Below, piece after piece: positions 54,174 to 62,965 of a stretch of 64,000 nucleotides of DNA; position 1 is the first letter of the stretch, and every line of letters begins with the position of its first letter. This DNA is from CAZSDP01 sp964605665 (GTDB lineage Bacteria > Planctomycetota > UBA8108 > UBA1146), in contig CAZSDP010000004.1 of assembly GCA_964605665.1 (NCBI GenBank), forward strand, positions 1 through 64,000, in the 5' to 3' direction. A program made the translations under genes and the position numbers. The notes below the pieces were generated by a model, which did not search any database, was not told the origin of the DNA, and saw only the letters and a program-made list of their open reading frames with translations.

Positions 54174-54959
54174 TCAGATCGAAGAGAGGCGACCCCCGTC
54201 GACCGGTAAGCACACCCCGTTGATGTAGCTACCTGCGGGAGACGCGAGGAACGCGATCACCCCACCGAGTTCATCCGCTGCTGCGAATCGTCCCGCAGGA
54301 ATCAAGCGAAGCATCGCTGCAGCAACTTCTTCTTCTGAACGACCCTCCCGCTTTGCTCGACCTTCGATCAGAGACCCCAACCGCTCAGTGTCGGTGAAAC
54401 CGGGAAGGACGCTATTGACGGTGATGGCAAAGGGCCCGAGTTCCTTCGATAGCGTCTTCGCCCAACTTGCAACGGCGCCACGGGTCGCATTCGAAACTCC
54501 CAGATTGGGGATCGGCTCATACACCGAGGTCGAGATCACGTTGATGATCCGGCCGTATTTCGCTTCTTTCATCCCGGGAACCATCGCTTGGGCGATCAGC
54601 TGGTTAGCGACGAGATGCCGTCGCATCGCCTCGAGGAATGAGTCGGGAGTCGCGTCGAAGATGGGACCAGCTGCGGGTCCGCCGGAGTTGTTGACGACGA
54701 TGGTGTGGGGCCCCCACTCCTCGACGATCCGTCCGAGTTCTGTGGTGAGCGCATCAGTTTGATCGAGATCGAGGCTGATGGCGATGTGCTTGCCGCCGTG
54801 CTCGGGGAGTTCGGCGACGACAGTATCGAGCGCCTCCTGTCGGCGTGCGACTGCGGTGACCGCCGCCCCTTGTGCCGCGAGACGATGTGCGGTGGCGCGG
54901 CCGATCCCTTGGCTCGCTCCAAATACGAGGGCGCGGTGAGGCTGAAGGTCGAGATTCAT
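54174..54959 (-). CDS. SDR-family protein of the aminomuconate locus, atypical active site
   Basis: A 261-aa Rossmann-fold short-chain dehydrogenase. The cofactor loop is GASQGIG (14-20), NNSGGPAAGP replaces the usual NNAG context, and the end is SYINGVCLPVDGG. The usual catalytic YxxxK is missing: where it belongs the sequence reads NLGVSNATRGAVA, with Ser for Tyr and Arg for Lys. From memory, similar proteins accompany kynurenine-catabolism genes in Bacteroidetes, but their reaction is not defined. ATG 54959 has AAGGA upstream. It is the first gene of the unit, 141 bases before the dehydrogenase start. Confidence 0.85.
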   Translation of the reverse strand: MNLDLQPHRALVFGASQGIGRATAHRLAAQGAAVTAVARRQEALDTVVAELPEHGGKHIAISLDLDQTDALTTELGRIVEEWGPHTIVVNNSGGPAAGPIFDATPDSFLEAMRRHLVANQLIAQAMVPGMKEAKYGRIINVISTSVYEPIPNLGVSNATRGAVASWAKTLSKELGPFAITVNSVLPGFTDTERLGSLIEGRAKREGRSEEEVAAAMLRLIPAGRFAAADELGGVIAFLASPAGSYINGVCLPVDGGRLSSI

Positions 54960-55262
54960 GCTGTTCCTTCTTCGGAGGAGATTGAGAACCGAAGGGAGGC
55001 GTCGAGCCCCACCCAGGGGAGCAGGATACTGTGAATGGAGAGGTATCTCACCCAGAGTCAGCGAGTCCTGCTCGAATGTCGACGAATCGGCGGTGGAATC
55101 TGCCCCTCGAAGGGGAAAGAGGGACTGATCTATCGTCAAAGAAGCTCCCCCAGCGGGGAGTCGATCGCTCTTGGGATGGCGTCGGTGAGGGGGCGATCGG
55201 CGCCGTGAGACCGAGAGAGGACCTCACGGCGCATCGATTTGTGGCGAGGCACGCACTGGGGC
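54960..55262. other. Intergenic region after topA, upstream of the SDR gene
   Basis: About 300 bases hold the topA 3' hairpin and should hold the promoter of the SDR-ALDH-RidA unit. No clear promoter or operator palindrome was seen, and no copy of the palindrome found after ACMSD. Confidence 0.4.
55200..55232 (-). terminator. Hairpin downstream of topA
   Basis: GCGCCGTGAG (55200-55209) pairs perfectly with CTCACGGCGC (55223-55232) around a 13-base loop, 30 bases after the topA stop. There is no U-run. Confidence 0.5.
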
Positions 55263-58094
55263 CTACGCAGTCGCTCCGTCCGCCTTCGACTTGGCTGAGG
55301 ACTTTTTGCTCGTCGTCTTTTTTGACGTCTTCTTCTTGGTGGTCTTCTTCTTTGCAGTCTTCTTCTTGGTTGTCTTTTTCTTGGTGGTCTTCTTCTTCGT
55401 CGCCTTCTTCTTGGCTTTCTTCTTGGTCTTCTTCTTCCCGACGCGTGCTCTGCGATCGAGGATCAGTTGGACTGCTTGTGGCTCCGAGAGTTCCGAGGGC
55501 TCACCGAAGTCTTTCGGTAGGCTGGCGTTCGTTTCGCCGTCGGTGACGTAGGGGCCATAACGCCCCTTCAGCAACTTGAGATCGACGCCGTCGAGTGCTT
55601 CCACCTTCTCGAAGACTTTGAGCGGCTCTGCTGCCGCACGTCGTCCGCGGGTGCGCGGCTGCGCGAGGAGCTCGAGGCAACGCGCCAATCCGACTTCCAA
55701 GACGTGATCTCCGTCTGTGAGTGATCGCGTGTCGCTTCCACGACGGATGTAGCCGCCGTATCGTCCGTAGGTGACGGTGATGTCGACCCCCTCCGGATCT
55801 TGTCCGACGGTGCGGGGGAGGGAGAGCAACTGAACTGCTTCGTTGAGAGTGATCGTCTCAGGTGTCATGCCGGGAAGCAGTGAAGACATCTTCGGCTTTT
55901 CATTCTCTTCACTACGATCACCGAGCTGAACATAGGGGCCGAAGCGTCCGACCTTGACGTAGATCGGCTGATTGGTCTCTGGATCGTCTCCGAGAGAGCG
56001 CGGTCCTTCCGCGGCGACTCGGAAGAGCTCGAGCACGGTTTCTTGATCGAGTTCGTCAGGGCAAACTCCGTCGGCGAGATTTGCGCGAGCTTCCCCTGCT
56101 TCGAGGTAGGGACCGTATCGTCCCACTCGAACTCGAATCGACTCTCCTTCGAAGTCCCACGGCAGCGGGATGGAGCAGACTTGTCTGGGGTCGATTGCTT
56201 CTAGATTCTGCTCCAGCATGCTCTTGAGTCCTGCGACTCCGTTGCCGTAGTAGAACTCCTTCAAGTAGGGGATCGCCTCCCCTTCTCCGCGGGAGATTCC
56301 GTCGAGACGGTCTTCCATCTTGGCGGTAAAGCTCAAATCGACGAGGGTCTCGAAGTGTTGCTTCATCAGCTGGACCACCGCGAAGGCGGTAAAGGTTGGC
56401 ACCAGCGCTTGCCCTTTTTTGAAGGTGTAGTCGCGAGCTTGAATCGTCTGGATGATGCTCGCGTAGGTACTCGGGCGTCCAACCCCCGACTCTTCGAGCA
56501 ACTTCACCAGGGAAGCCTCTGTCAGTCGTGCAGGAGGTTTGGTGTGGTGCTCTTCTGGATCGAGCTTCATCGCGTTGAGTTGATCACCCTCCGACATCGG
56601 GGGGAGAATCGTGTCTTTATCGGCGAGTTCGGCGTCGGGATCGTCCGACCCTTCTACGTATGCGCGCAGGAAGCCGGGGAAGTCGATGACTCGGCCGCTA
56701 GCGGTGAAGCGGAAGACCTTGCCTTCCGCTGATCCTTCGATCGTGACGGTCATCTTACGACCGCGGGCTTCGAGCATCTGGCACGCCATCGTCCGCTTCC
56801 AGATCAGTTCATAGACTTTCGATTCGTCTGCACTGATCTTGCCGGAGATTTCTCCGGGAGTATGGAAGGTCTCTCCGGCGGGGCGAATTGCCTCGTGTGC
56901 CTCTTGAGCGTTCTTCACCTTCCCCTTGTGGATCCGGGGAGCGTCTGGCAGGAACTCGACTCCGTAGAGATCGGTGACCGCTGCTCGGGTGGCGTTGAGT
57001 GCTTCTTTGGACAGGTTCACCGAGTCGGTTCTCATGTAGGTGATGAAACCGAGTTCGTAGAGTCGTTGAGCCGCCCGCATCGTGCGACGCGCATCGAATC
57101 CCAGTTTTCTGCCCGCTTCTTGCTGCAACGTCGAGGTGGTGAAGGGCGCGGGAGGTCTTTGAGAGAAGGGTTTTTCTTCTGTCTTGGTGACCTGGAAATC
57201 ACCGGCGCGAAGTTGCTTGACCAATTGCTCGGCGTCATCCCGCTTCAAATGGCAGACTTTGGCGTTGCCATTCTTTCCGCTCGCGGCCTTCAATTCACCG
57301 GTGTCTGGATCGAAATCCCGACCACTGGCGAGACGGTCGCCGTCGATAGAGACCAGACGCGCGGGGAACTGATCTTCTCTGCTCGTGGAGAAAGTGGCGG
57401 AGAGATCCCAGTACTCAGCGGACTGGAATCGCATTCTCTCCAGCTCGCGCTCGACGATGATTCGGATCGCTACCGATTGCACGCGTCCAGCAGAAAGCTT
57501 CGGTTTGATCTTCTTCCAAAGTAGAGGGGAGACCTCGTACCCATAGAGACGGTCGATGATTCTGCGAGCCTCTTGTGCTTCGACGAGCGAGCTATCGATC
57601 TCCCGCGTCTCTTGGAGTGCGTGAGAAACCGCTTCTTTGGTGATCTCGTGAAAGACCATCCGTTTGACGGGGATCTTGGGGGAGAGAACCTCTAGGAGAT
57701 GCCAACTGATGGCTTCCCCTTCGCGGTCTTCGTCAGTTGCGAGCAACAACTCGTCAACCGACTTCAACTTCTTCTTCAGGTCTGTGATGACCTTCTTCTT
57801 GTCGGAGTGAACCACGTAGAGCGGTTCGAAGTCATCCTCGATATTGACTCCAAGGCGCGCCCAAGCTTCTCCTTTGAGCTTCTCGGGAATCTCAGAGGCA
57901 CTCGCCGGCAGATCCCGGATGTGGCCCACCGAGGATTCGACGATGAAGTCTTTGCCGAGAAACTTGCCAAGGGTCTTGGCCTTGGTCGGCGATTCTACGA
58001 TCACGAGCCGCTTGGTCATGGCCGTGCGTCGTTCCTTCCCACTACGCCGCCCCGTCGGGCGGGAGGTTTTGCGCACTGCTTTATCTGCAGCCAT
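55263..58094 (-). CDS. topA: DNA topoisomerase I with lysine-rich C-terminal tail
   Basis: A type IA topoisomerase that relaxes negative supercoils. 943 aa from ATG 58094. The conserved core begins at MTKRLVIVESPTKAK (residue 26, ATG 58019), so the first 25 basic residues may or may not be translated; neither start has a good ribosome site. The Toprim acidic triad is in ATDEDREGEA (119-128). The active tyrosine is Y353 in GFITYMRTDSV. The C-terminal part has four GRYGPY-type Topoisom_I repeats instead of four-cysteine zinc fingers. The last 55 or so residues are a KKKTTKKKT-type tail like a histone H1 tail. Confidence 0.96.
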   Translation of the reverse strand: MAADKAVRKTSRPTGRRSGKERRTAMTKRLVIVESPTKAKTLGKFLGKDFIVESSVGHIRDLPASASEIPEKLKGEAWARLGVNIEDDFEPLYVVHSDKKKVITDLKKKLKSVDELLLATDEDREGEAISWHLLEVLSPKIPVKRMVFHEITKEAVSHALQETREIDSSLVEAQEARRIIDRLYGYEVSPLLWKKIKPKLSAGRVQSVAIRIIVERELERMRFQSAEYWDLSATFSTSREDQFPARLVSIDGDRLASGRDFDPDTGELKAASGKNGNAKVCHLKRDDAEQLVKQLRAGDFQVTKTEEKPFSQRPPAPFTTSTLQQEAGRKLGFDARRTMRAAQRLYELGFITYMRTDSVNLSKEALNATRAAVTDLYGVEFLPDAPRIHKGKVKNAQEAHEAIRPAGETFHTPGEISGKISADESKVYELIWKRTMACQMLEARGRKMTVTIEGSAEGKVFRFTASGRVIDFPGFLRAYVEGSDDPDAELADKDTILPPMSEGDQLNAMKLDPEEHHTKPPARLTEASLVKLLEESGVGRPSTYASIIQTIQARDYTFKKGQALVPTFTAFAVVQLMKQHFETLVDLSFTAKMEDRLDGISRGEGEAIPYLKEFYYGNGVAGLKSMLEQNLEAIDPRQVCSIPLPWDFEGESIRVRVGRYGPYLEAGEARANLADGVCPDELDQETVLELFRVAAEGPRSLGDDPETNQPIYVKVGRFGPYVQLGDRSEENEKPKMSSLLPGMTPETITLNEAVQLLSLPRTVGQDPEGVDITVTYGRYGGYIRRGSDTRSLTDGDHVLEVGLARCLELLAQPRTRGRRAAAEPLKVFEKVEALDGVDLKLLKGRYGPYVTDGETNASLPKDFGEPSELSEPQAVQLILDRRARVGKKKTKKKAKKKATKKKTTKKKTTKKKTAKKKTTKKKTSKKTTSKKSSAKSKADGATA
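55300..55440. repeat. Degenerate Lys-codon repeat in the topA 3' end
   Basis: On the plus strand the stretch is a run of cttcttcttggt/tgtctt-type units of about 12-15 bases, encoding the KKKTTKKKT tail on the minus strand. Unit boundaries vary. The opposite strand gives a Phe/Val-rich pseudo-membrane frame that is not a gene. Confidence 0.7.
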
Positions 58095-58353
58095 GGGGTG
58101 AACGCAACCCCTCGTCTCGGATCCGCTGCGGTTTCTGCCTCACGATCAGGGATCCCAAATCGGCGCAAATCGCTCTTTTCTGCGCTTCTGGTGCCTCGCT
58201 GGCTACAATTACCCCCCGTTTCGGGATCGGTCGAAAGTGTGGAAGTTCTAAAGCAGAATTCTGTCAGATTTTTGATTCGGGCCCCCAATTCCCCTCCCTC
58301 GAGCGGGGGAAAATTGGGGTTTCATCCCCCTCTCGCTCTCGGAAAGTCGTGCC

Positions 58354-59178
58354 TTGCCAGAACTTCCTGAAGTGGAGACCACACGCCGTCAGCTCTGTCA
58401 GTCGCTCCAGGGGCGGCGGATCGGGAAGGTCTTGGTGCGCCGATACGATCTCCGCTGGCCTATTTCGCCCGAAATCGCGGCCCTTTGGCCCGGAGAACGG
58501 CTTCGAGGGATCGGTCGGCGGGGGAAATACCTGATCTTCGAGACCGCCCAGGGGGCGGCGATTTCGCACCTGGGAATGTCTGGGCGCTGGACGGTGCTCT
58601 CCGAACGAGTCCCCTTCCAGGCCCACGACCACGTAGAAATCGAATTCGAGGGGGGGATTTGGCTGCGATATCACGATCCGCGGCGATTTGGCGCCCTGTT
58701 ATGGGGAGGCCGTGACCCTGAGGCTCATCCCAGGTTGTCCGACTTGGGTCCGGAGCCGATCGGAGGTCTCGATGTCGAGACTCTAGGGGATCACCTCTGG
58801 CGGCGATCTCGCCCGAGGAAGATCGCTCTTCGTGACTTTTTGCTCGATGGAAAGGTCGTGGTCGGAGTGGGGAACATCTATGCGAGCGAGGCGGCCCACC
58901 GGGCCGCGATTCGGCCGACCCGAGCTGCGAGGACGATTTCGCGGGTGCGTTACCAACGACTCTCGGAAGCGATTCGCATCGTTTTGGAGGAAGCGATCGA
59001 ACGAGGGGGGACCACACTCCGCGACTACCAGACTCCCCATGGGGAGTCGGGGGAATCGACCGAGAGTTGTCTCGTCTATGGTCGGGAGGGTGAATTGTGC
59101 CACCGGTGCGGATCCTCGATTGTCCGCAAAGTGTTGGGGGCGAGATCTCTTTTCTTTTGCCGCAGTTGCCAACGTTGA
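58354..59178 (+). CDS. mutM: Formamidopyrimidine-DNA glycosylase
   Basis: A 274-aa DNA repair enzyme that removes 8-oxoguanine and cleaves the backbone. It begins PELPEVETTR after the initiator, giving catalytic Pro1 and Glu2. K in GRRGKYL (beta-hairpin), GVGNIYASEA (void-filling region helix) and the zinc finger CHRCGSS...FFCRSCQ close the protein. The start is TTG 58354, fixed by the need for the N-terminal proline. It is divergent from topA. Confidence 0.96.
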   Translation: MPELPEVETTRRQLCQSLQGRRIGKVLVRRYDLRWPISPEIAALWPGERLRGIGRRGKYLIFETAQGAAISHLGMSGRWTVLSERVPFQAHDHVEIEFEGGIWLRYHDPRRFGALLWGGRDPEAHPRLSDLGPEPIGGLDVETLGDHLWRRSRPRKIALRDFLLDGKVVVGVGNIYASEAAHRAAIRPTRAARTISRVRYQRLSEAIRIVLEEAIERGGTTLRDYQTPHGESGESTESCLVYGREGELCHRCGSSIVRKVLGARSLFFCRSCQR

Positions 59179-59348
59179 GTCTGCGGTATGATCTCATCTT
59201 CATCACGATCGAGAGGGTCCCTCTTCACGCCATTGTCGGTGAGGGGTTCCCGAAGCAGTGATCAAAGTTGCTGACAGAGCCCCGCCGATGGTTGATTTCC
59301 GATTCTGGCGGCGGAGGTGGATCGGGTTTGGCGAGGAAGGAAATTCGA

Positions 59349-60851
59349 ATGCAAGGCAGGCTGATCGGGGTGGTCTTCTGCGTGACCATTCTGCTGGGAA
59401 CGCTCTCAGGTTCCGTGGCGCAAGCGCAACCAGGGCCACCGCCACCAGGTGGACCTCTTCCTCCCCCTCCGGTGCCGGCGGCGAACCCGATCACCCCGCA
59501 GAAGGTGATTCTCGGGAAGATTCTCTTTTGGGATGAGCAGCTTTCGAGTGATGACTCAGTCGCCTGTGGAACGTGTCACTTGCCCGCGTTTGGTGGTTCC
59601 GACCCACGTTCGTTTACGTCCGCTCACCCCGGTCCAGATTCCACGTTCGGCAACGGCGATGACATTTTCGGTTCTCCGGGAATGATCACGCTGGATTGTG
59701 GGGGGACCCCAATTGATGACCCTCTCTTCGGGTTCGAACGCCAAGTGACCGGTCGCAAGTCGCCTACGATGATCATGGCTGCCTACGCACCGACTCTCTT
59801 TTGGGATGGTCGGGCTGAAGGGCTCTTTGTCGATCCTGAAAATGGAGTGATTCTGATCAACAACGGCGGCGCGCTCGAGGCTCAGTCAGTGGAACCGATC
59901 CTCTCTTCGGTCGAGATGGCGTGTGAAACGAGAACTTGGAATGACGTCCGTCAAAAGTTGATCGCTTCGCCCCCGCTCGCGTTGGCCACCGATTTGACCC
60001 CCGACATCGTTGCGGCTCTCGCGGTGAATCCCGACTATCCTGCTCTCTTCGCGTCAGCATTCGGGACCCCTGATATCACCGCCGCACGCATCGGATTTGC
60101 TTTGGCGACTTATCAGCGTACCTTGATTTCTAATCAGTCGCCCTTCGATGAATTCTTGGCGATCGGTCCTGCTGCGTTGACGCCCCAGGAAAACCAAGGA
60201 AGCCAACTCTTTGCGCAGAACTGTTTCCCTTGCCATGCGGGTCCACTCCAAACCGATCACAGCTTCCGACGCATCGGAGTCCGCCCGGTACAGGATGATC
60301 TCGGTCGCGGCGCCATCACCAACTTCGGTCCCGACAACGGCGACTTCAAAACGCCAACGCTACGAAATGTCGCGTTGCGCGCTCCCTACTTCCACAATGG
60401 TGGTAAGGAGACCCTTCAAGAAGTCCTGCAGTTCTACAATGCGGGTGGCGACTTCCCCAATCCGGGACTCCCTCCAAATGGAACAAACCTCAATCCTCAA
60501 GAACGGAACGCCGTGATCGCGTTTCTCGAAACGATGACCGATCCTCGCGTTGCCGCGGCCCTGCCACCTTTCGATCATCCCACCCTGCAAACTTACTTGC
60601 GTCGTGGTGATGCGAATCAGGACGAGGTCTTCGACGTCTCTGATCCGATCCTCATTCTCGAACATCTCTTTGGTGGTCCGGTCTCGCTGCCCTGCGAAGA
60701 TGCTGCGGATACCAACGACGATGGGGTCATCGATGTGGCGGATGTCATGCGCGGCCTCGATCGGCTTTTTGGCGGCGGAACACCGCTTCCGCTTCCCTCT
60801 GAGCGCAGTTTGGGACCCGATCCGACGGCGGACAGTCTCGGGTGTAACTGA
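59349..60851 (+). CDS. Secreted di-heme cytochrome c peroxidase with dockerin-like tail
   Basis: 500 aa from ATG 59349 (AAGGA upstream). A signal peptide (ends about AQAQ, residue 26) and a proline-rich linker lead to a CcpA/MauG-type di-heme domain with CGTCH (73-77) and CFPCH (292-296). RKSPTMIMAAYAPTLFWDGRAE, SSVEMA and NFKTPTLRNV-type segments are typical. After about residue 415 comes a dockerin-like pair (RGDANQDEVFDVSDPILIL, ADTNDDGVIDVADVMRGL) and a DPTADSLGC tail. It reduces peroxide, or oxidises another protein, in the periplasm or on the surface. A strong terminator follows. Confidence 0.87.
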   Translation: MQGRLIGVVFCVTILLGTLSGSVAQAQPGPPPPGGPLPPPPVPAANPITPQKVILGKILFWDEQLSSDDSVACGTCHLPAFGGSDPRSFTSAHPGPDSTFGNGDDIFGSPGMITLDCGGTPIDDPLFGFERQVTGRKSPTMIMAAYAPTLFWDGRAEGLFVDPENGVILINNGGALEAQSVEPILSSVEMACETRTWNDVRQKLIASPPLALATDLTPDIVAALAVNPDYPALFASAFGTPDITAARIGFALATYQRTLISNQSPFDEFLAIGPAALTPQENQGSQLFAQNCFPCHAGPLQTDHSFRRIGVRPVQDDLGRGAITNFGPDNGDFKTPTLRNVALRAPYFHNGGKETLQEVLQFYNAGGDFPNPGLPPNGTNLNPQERNAVIAFLETMTDPRVAAALPPFDHPTLQTYLRRGDANQDEVFDVSDPILILEHLFGGPVSLPCEDAADTNDDGVIDVADVMRGLDRLFGGGTPLPLPSERSLGPDPTADSLGCN

Positions 60852-60891
60852 GCCCGGACTGCGATCTTCTGCCGCATTTCGCGGAGAAATG

Positions 60892-60935
60892 AAGGGTCCG
60901 AGGTGATCGAGTCTCGATCGCCTCGGACCCTTTCA
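60892..60935 (+). terminator. Terminator of the peroxidase gene
   Basis: A 19-pair stem (60892-60910 with 60914-60932, one G/T wobble, GTC loop) ends in TTT. It lies 41 bases after the peroxidase stop. The near-perfect symmetry means it could act in both directions. Confidence 0.75.
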
Positions 60936-61000
60936 CATCGATCGATTGCCTCCGTTCTTTCTTCAGATCGAGTATCTTCCCGATGGACGGAGGCTCAATC

Positions 61001-61681
61001 ATGGCACTAGAAATCACCCCCACACGATGGAGCGCAGCGCAAACATATCTCGAGGATGTGTTTGCCGCGGAACCGCCGGCGCTCGCGCAATTGCGCGAGG
61101 AAGCGGTGGCAGCAGGCTTTCCGACGATCTCGATCGGTCCAGCGGGAGGACGTCTTCTCGCGTTACTCGCGGGGCTGTTGAGAGATGGTCGAGGTGCGGA
61201 GCGGGTCATCGAGATCGGGATGCTGGGTGGATACTCCGCGGGATTTCTTGCCCAAGGACTCGCTGCACATGGTCGCTTGATCACTGTTGAACCGGAAGCG
61301 GAGCGAGTCGCTTTTGCGCGCCAGCGATTTGCCGCCATGGGTGAAACACGCATCGAAGTTCGCGAAGGAACCGGCATTGAAGTTCTGGACAGCCTCGCGA
61401 CCGAGTTGGCCCCCGAGAGTGTGGACTTGGTGTTTCTCGATGCGATCAAGACCGAATATCTCGAGTACTTCAGGAGATCAAAACCACTCTTGAGGCCAGG
61501 GGGACTGCTGATTGCGGACAATGTGATCGGAACTGGTGACTATTGGATCAGCGATCCGGCTGGGCTGAGTGAGAGCCGTGATGCCATCGATCGATTCAAT
61601 CGTACGGTCGCTGCTGATCAAGATTTTTCCACGATGGCGGTTCCGATCCGACAGGGATTGTTGATCGCCCGCCGTTGTTGA
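61001..61681 (+). CDS. SAM-dependent O-methyltransferase (family 3)
   Basis: A 226-aa class I methyltransferase of the catechol/caffeoyl-CoA O-methyltransferase type. VIEIGMLGGYSAGFLAQGL is the SAM loop, LITVEPEAER is motif II, and VDLVFLDAIKTEYLEYF with GGLLIADNVIGTG carries the divalent-metal ligands. ATG 61001 is preceded by GGAGG seven bases upstream. ATG 60983 would place the start before that site and is less likely. The substrate is unknown. The next gene, a transporter, starts about 75 bases later. Confidence 0.88.
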   Translation: MALEITPTRWSAAQTYLEDVFAAEPPALAQLREEAVAAGFPTISIGPAGGRLLALLAGLLRDGRGAERVIEIGMLGGYSAGFLAQGLAAHGRLITVEPEAERVAFARQRFAAMGETRIEVREGTGIEVLDSLATELAPESVDLVFLDAIKTEYLEYFRRSKPLLRPGGLLIADNVIGTGDYWISDPAGLSESRDAIDRFNRTVAADQDFSTMAVPIRQGLLIARRC

Positions 61682-61754
61682 ATGGTGCGGCGCATTCCCT
61701 ACTGTCACCGGGGAGAGCTTCTCTCTATGGGCCGATCGTGAGGAGTAAAGCTCG

Positions 61755-62675
61755 ATGGCATCTCTCGATTCTTCGCCGCCAGATTCGAGCACGACTTCCG
61801 ATTCACGAATCGGTCCCTATCTACTGCTGATTCTCGGCATCGGGGGAATCTCTACAGCAAGTCTTTGGGCGCGCCTCTCAGAAGCGAGCGGCATGGAACT
61901 CGCGTTTCGCCGCTTGATTCTCACCGTCCCGATTCTCTGGCTCTTTCGTGCTCGTCACCACGCCGCAGCGCCACCCCTCTCGATCGGTCGTGGAGCGATT
62001 TTGATCAGTGGAGCCTGTTTGGCGGTCCACTTCGCCGCGTATTTCGCCTCTCTCGCTCGACTCGAGTCGGTGGCGGTGACCTTGGTGTTCGTTTCGATGC
62101 ATCCGGTGATCCTCTTTGCCATCGAAGCAAGGCGAAGCGATTCCATCGACAAGGGAAAACTGACCGCCGCACTCTGGGGGGTTCTTCTCGCGGTGGGTGG
62201 AGCGGCTTGGCTCGCTCGGGATGAACTGTTGCGAGAGCGCGGTGATCTGCTCGGCATCGCGTTCGGGTTGCTGAGTGCCTTCGCGATGGTGGGTTACCTC
62301 TTGGCTGGTCGGGCGATCGCCGGGCAATTGCCTCCCTCAGTCTATGCGCGGAGAGCTTATGCAATTGCGGCGGCATGGTTGGGAATCGGTCTCTTCGTGA
62401 CGGGTGGGCACTTGTTGCCGTTGACACCACTCGAATGGAAGATTGCGTTTCTTCTCGCGATCTTCCCGACCGTCTTGGGTCATACACCGATGAATGCAGC
62501 TCTGCGTGATCTACCAGCGACCGTTATTTCCACCGCATTTCTCGGGGAGATCGTCGGCGCTTCACTCTTGGTTTGGCTCTTCTTGGGAGAGGTTCCTCCC
62601 TCCGGATTTTGGTGGGGTGGTGGGATGATCACCGTTGGAATCTTGCTGGTGACGTTCGCCCGACGAGACTCCTAA
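61755..62675 (+). CDS. EamA-family (DMT) transporter
   Basis: A 306-aa inner-membrane protein with about ten hydrophobic helices in two five-helix halves, the EamA/RhaT drug-metabolite transporter layout. The end FLGEIVGASLLVWLFLGEVPP is the typical EamA repeat mark. It starts at ATG 61755 with AGGAG nine bases upstream. The substrate is unknown. It may be co-expressed with the methyltransferase. Confidence 0.87.
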   Translation: MASLDSSPPDSSTTSDSRIGPYLLLILGIGGISTASLWARLSEASGMELAFRRLILTVPILWLFRARHHAAAPPLSIGRGAILISGACLAVHFAAYFASLARLESVAVTLVFVSMHPVILFAIEARRSDSIDKGKLTAALWGVLLAVGGAAWLARDELLRERGDLLGIAFGLLSAFAMVGYLLAGRAIAGQLPPSVYARRAYAIAAAWLGIGLFVTGGHLLPLTPLEWKIAFLLAIFPTVLGHTPMNAALRDLPATVISTAFLGEIVGASLLVWLFLGEVPPSGFWWGGGMITVGILLVTFARRDS

Positions 62676-62965
62676 CGATCTCTTCAGACCATTGCGAGTC
62701 AGGTTCGTTCTCGTCTGCAGATCGACGCAACTCCGATCGATCTCATCGGGCGTGGTCAGTTGGTGCCACGATCATCGGGGGATCATCGCGTGGTGATTCA
62801 GCCTATCGACGACCGGCTTTTGCAGTCGACCATCCGCATTCGTGCTTCAAAGCCCACTCCCTGTCTCGTGTTGAGGAGAGCCTTGCTGTTCGAGGCATCT
62901 CTGAGGAGAATGGGGGATGCCTGTCACGTGCAGAGACCGGTTCGGTTCTTCTGCGGGAAGGTCTG

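Noticed and set aside
55291..55551. Plus-strand Phe/Val-rich ORF resembling a membrane protein
   Set aside because: It is the antisense of the lysine-rich topA tail; the hydrophobic look comes from complementing AAG/AAA codons.
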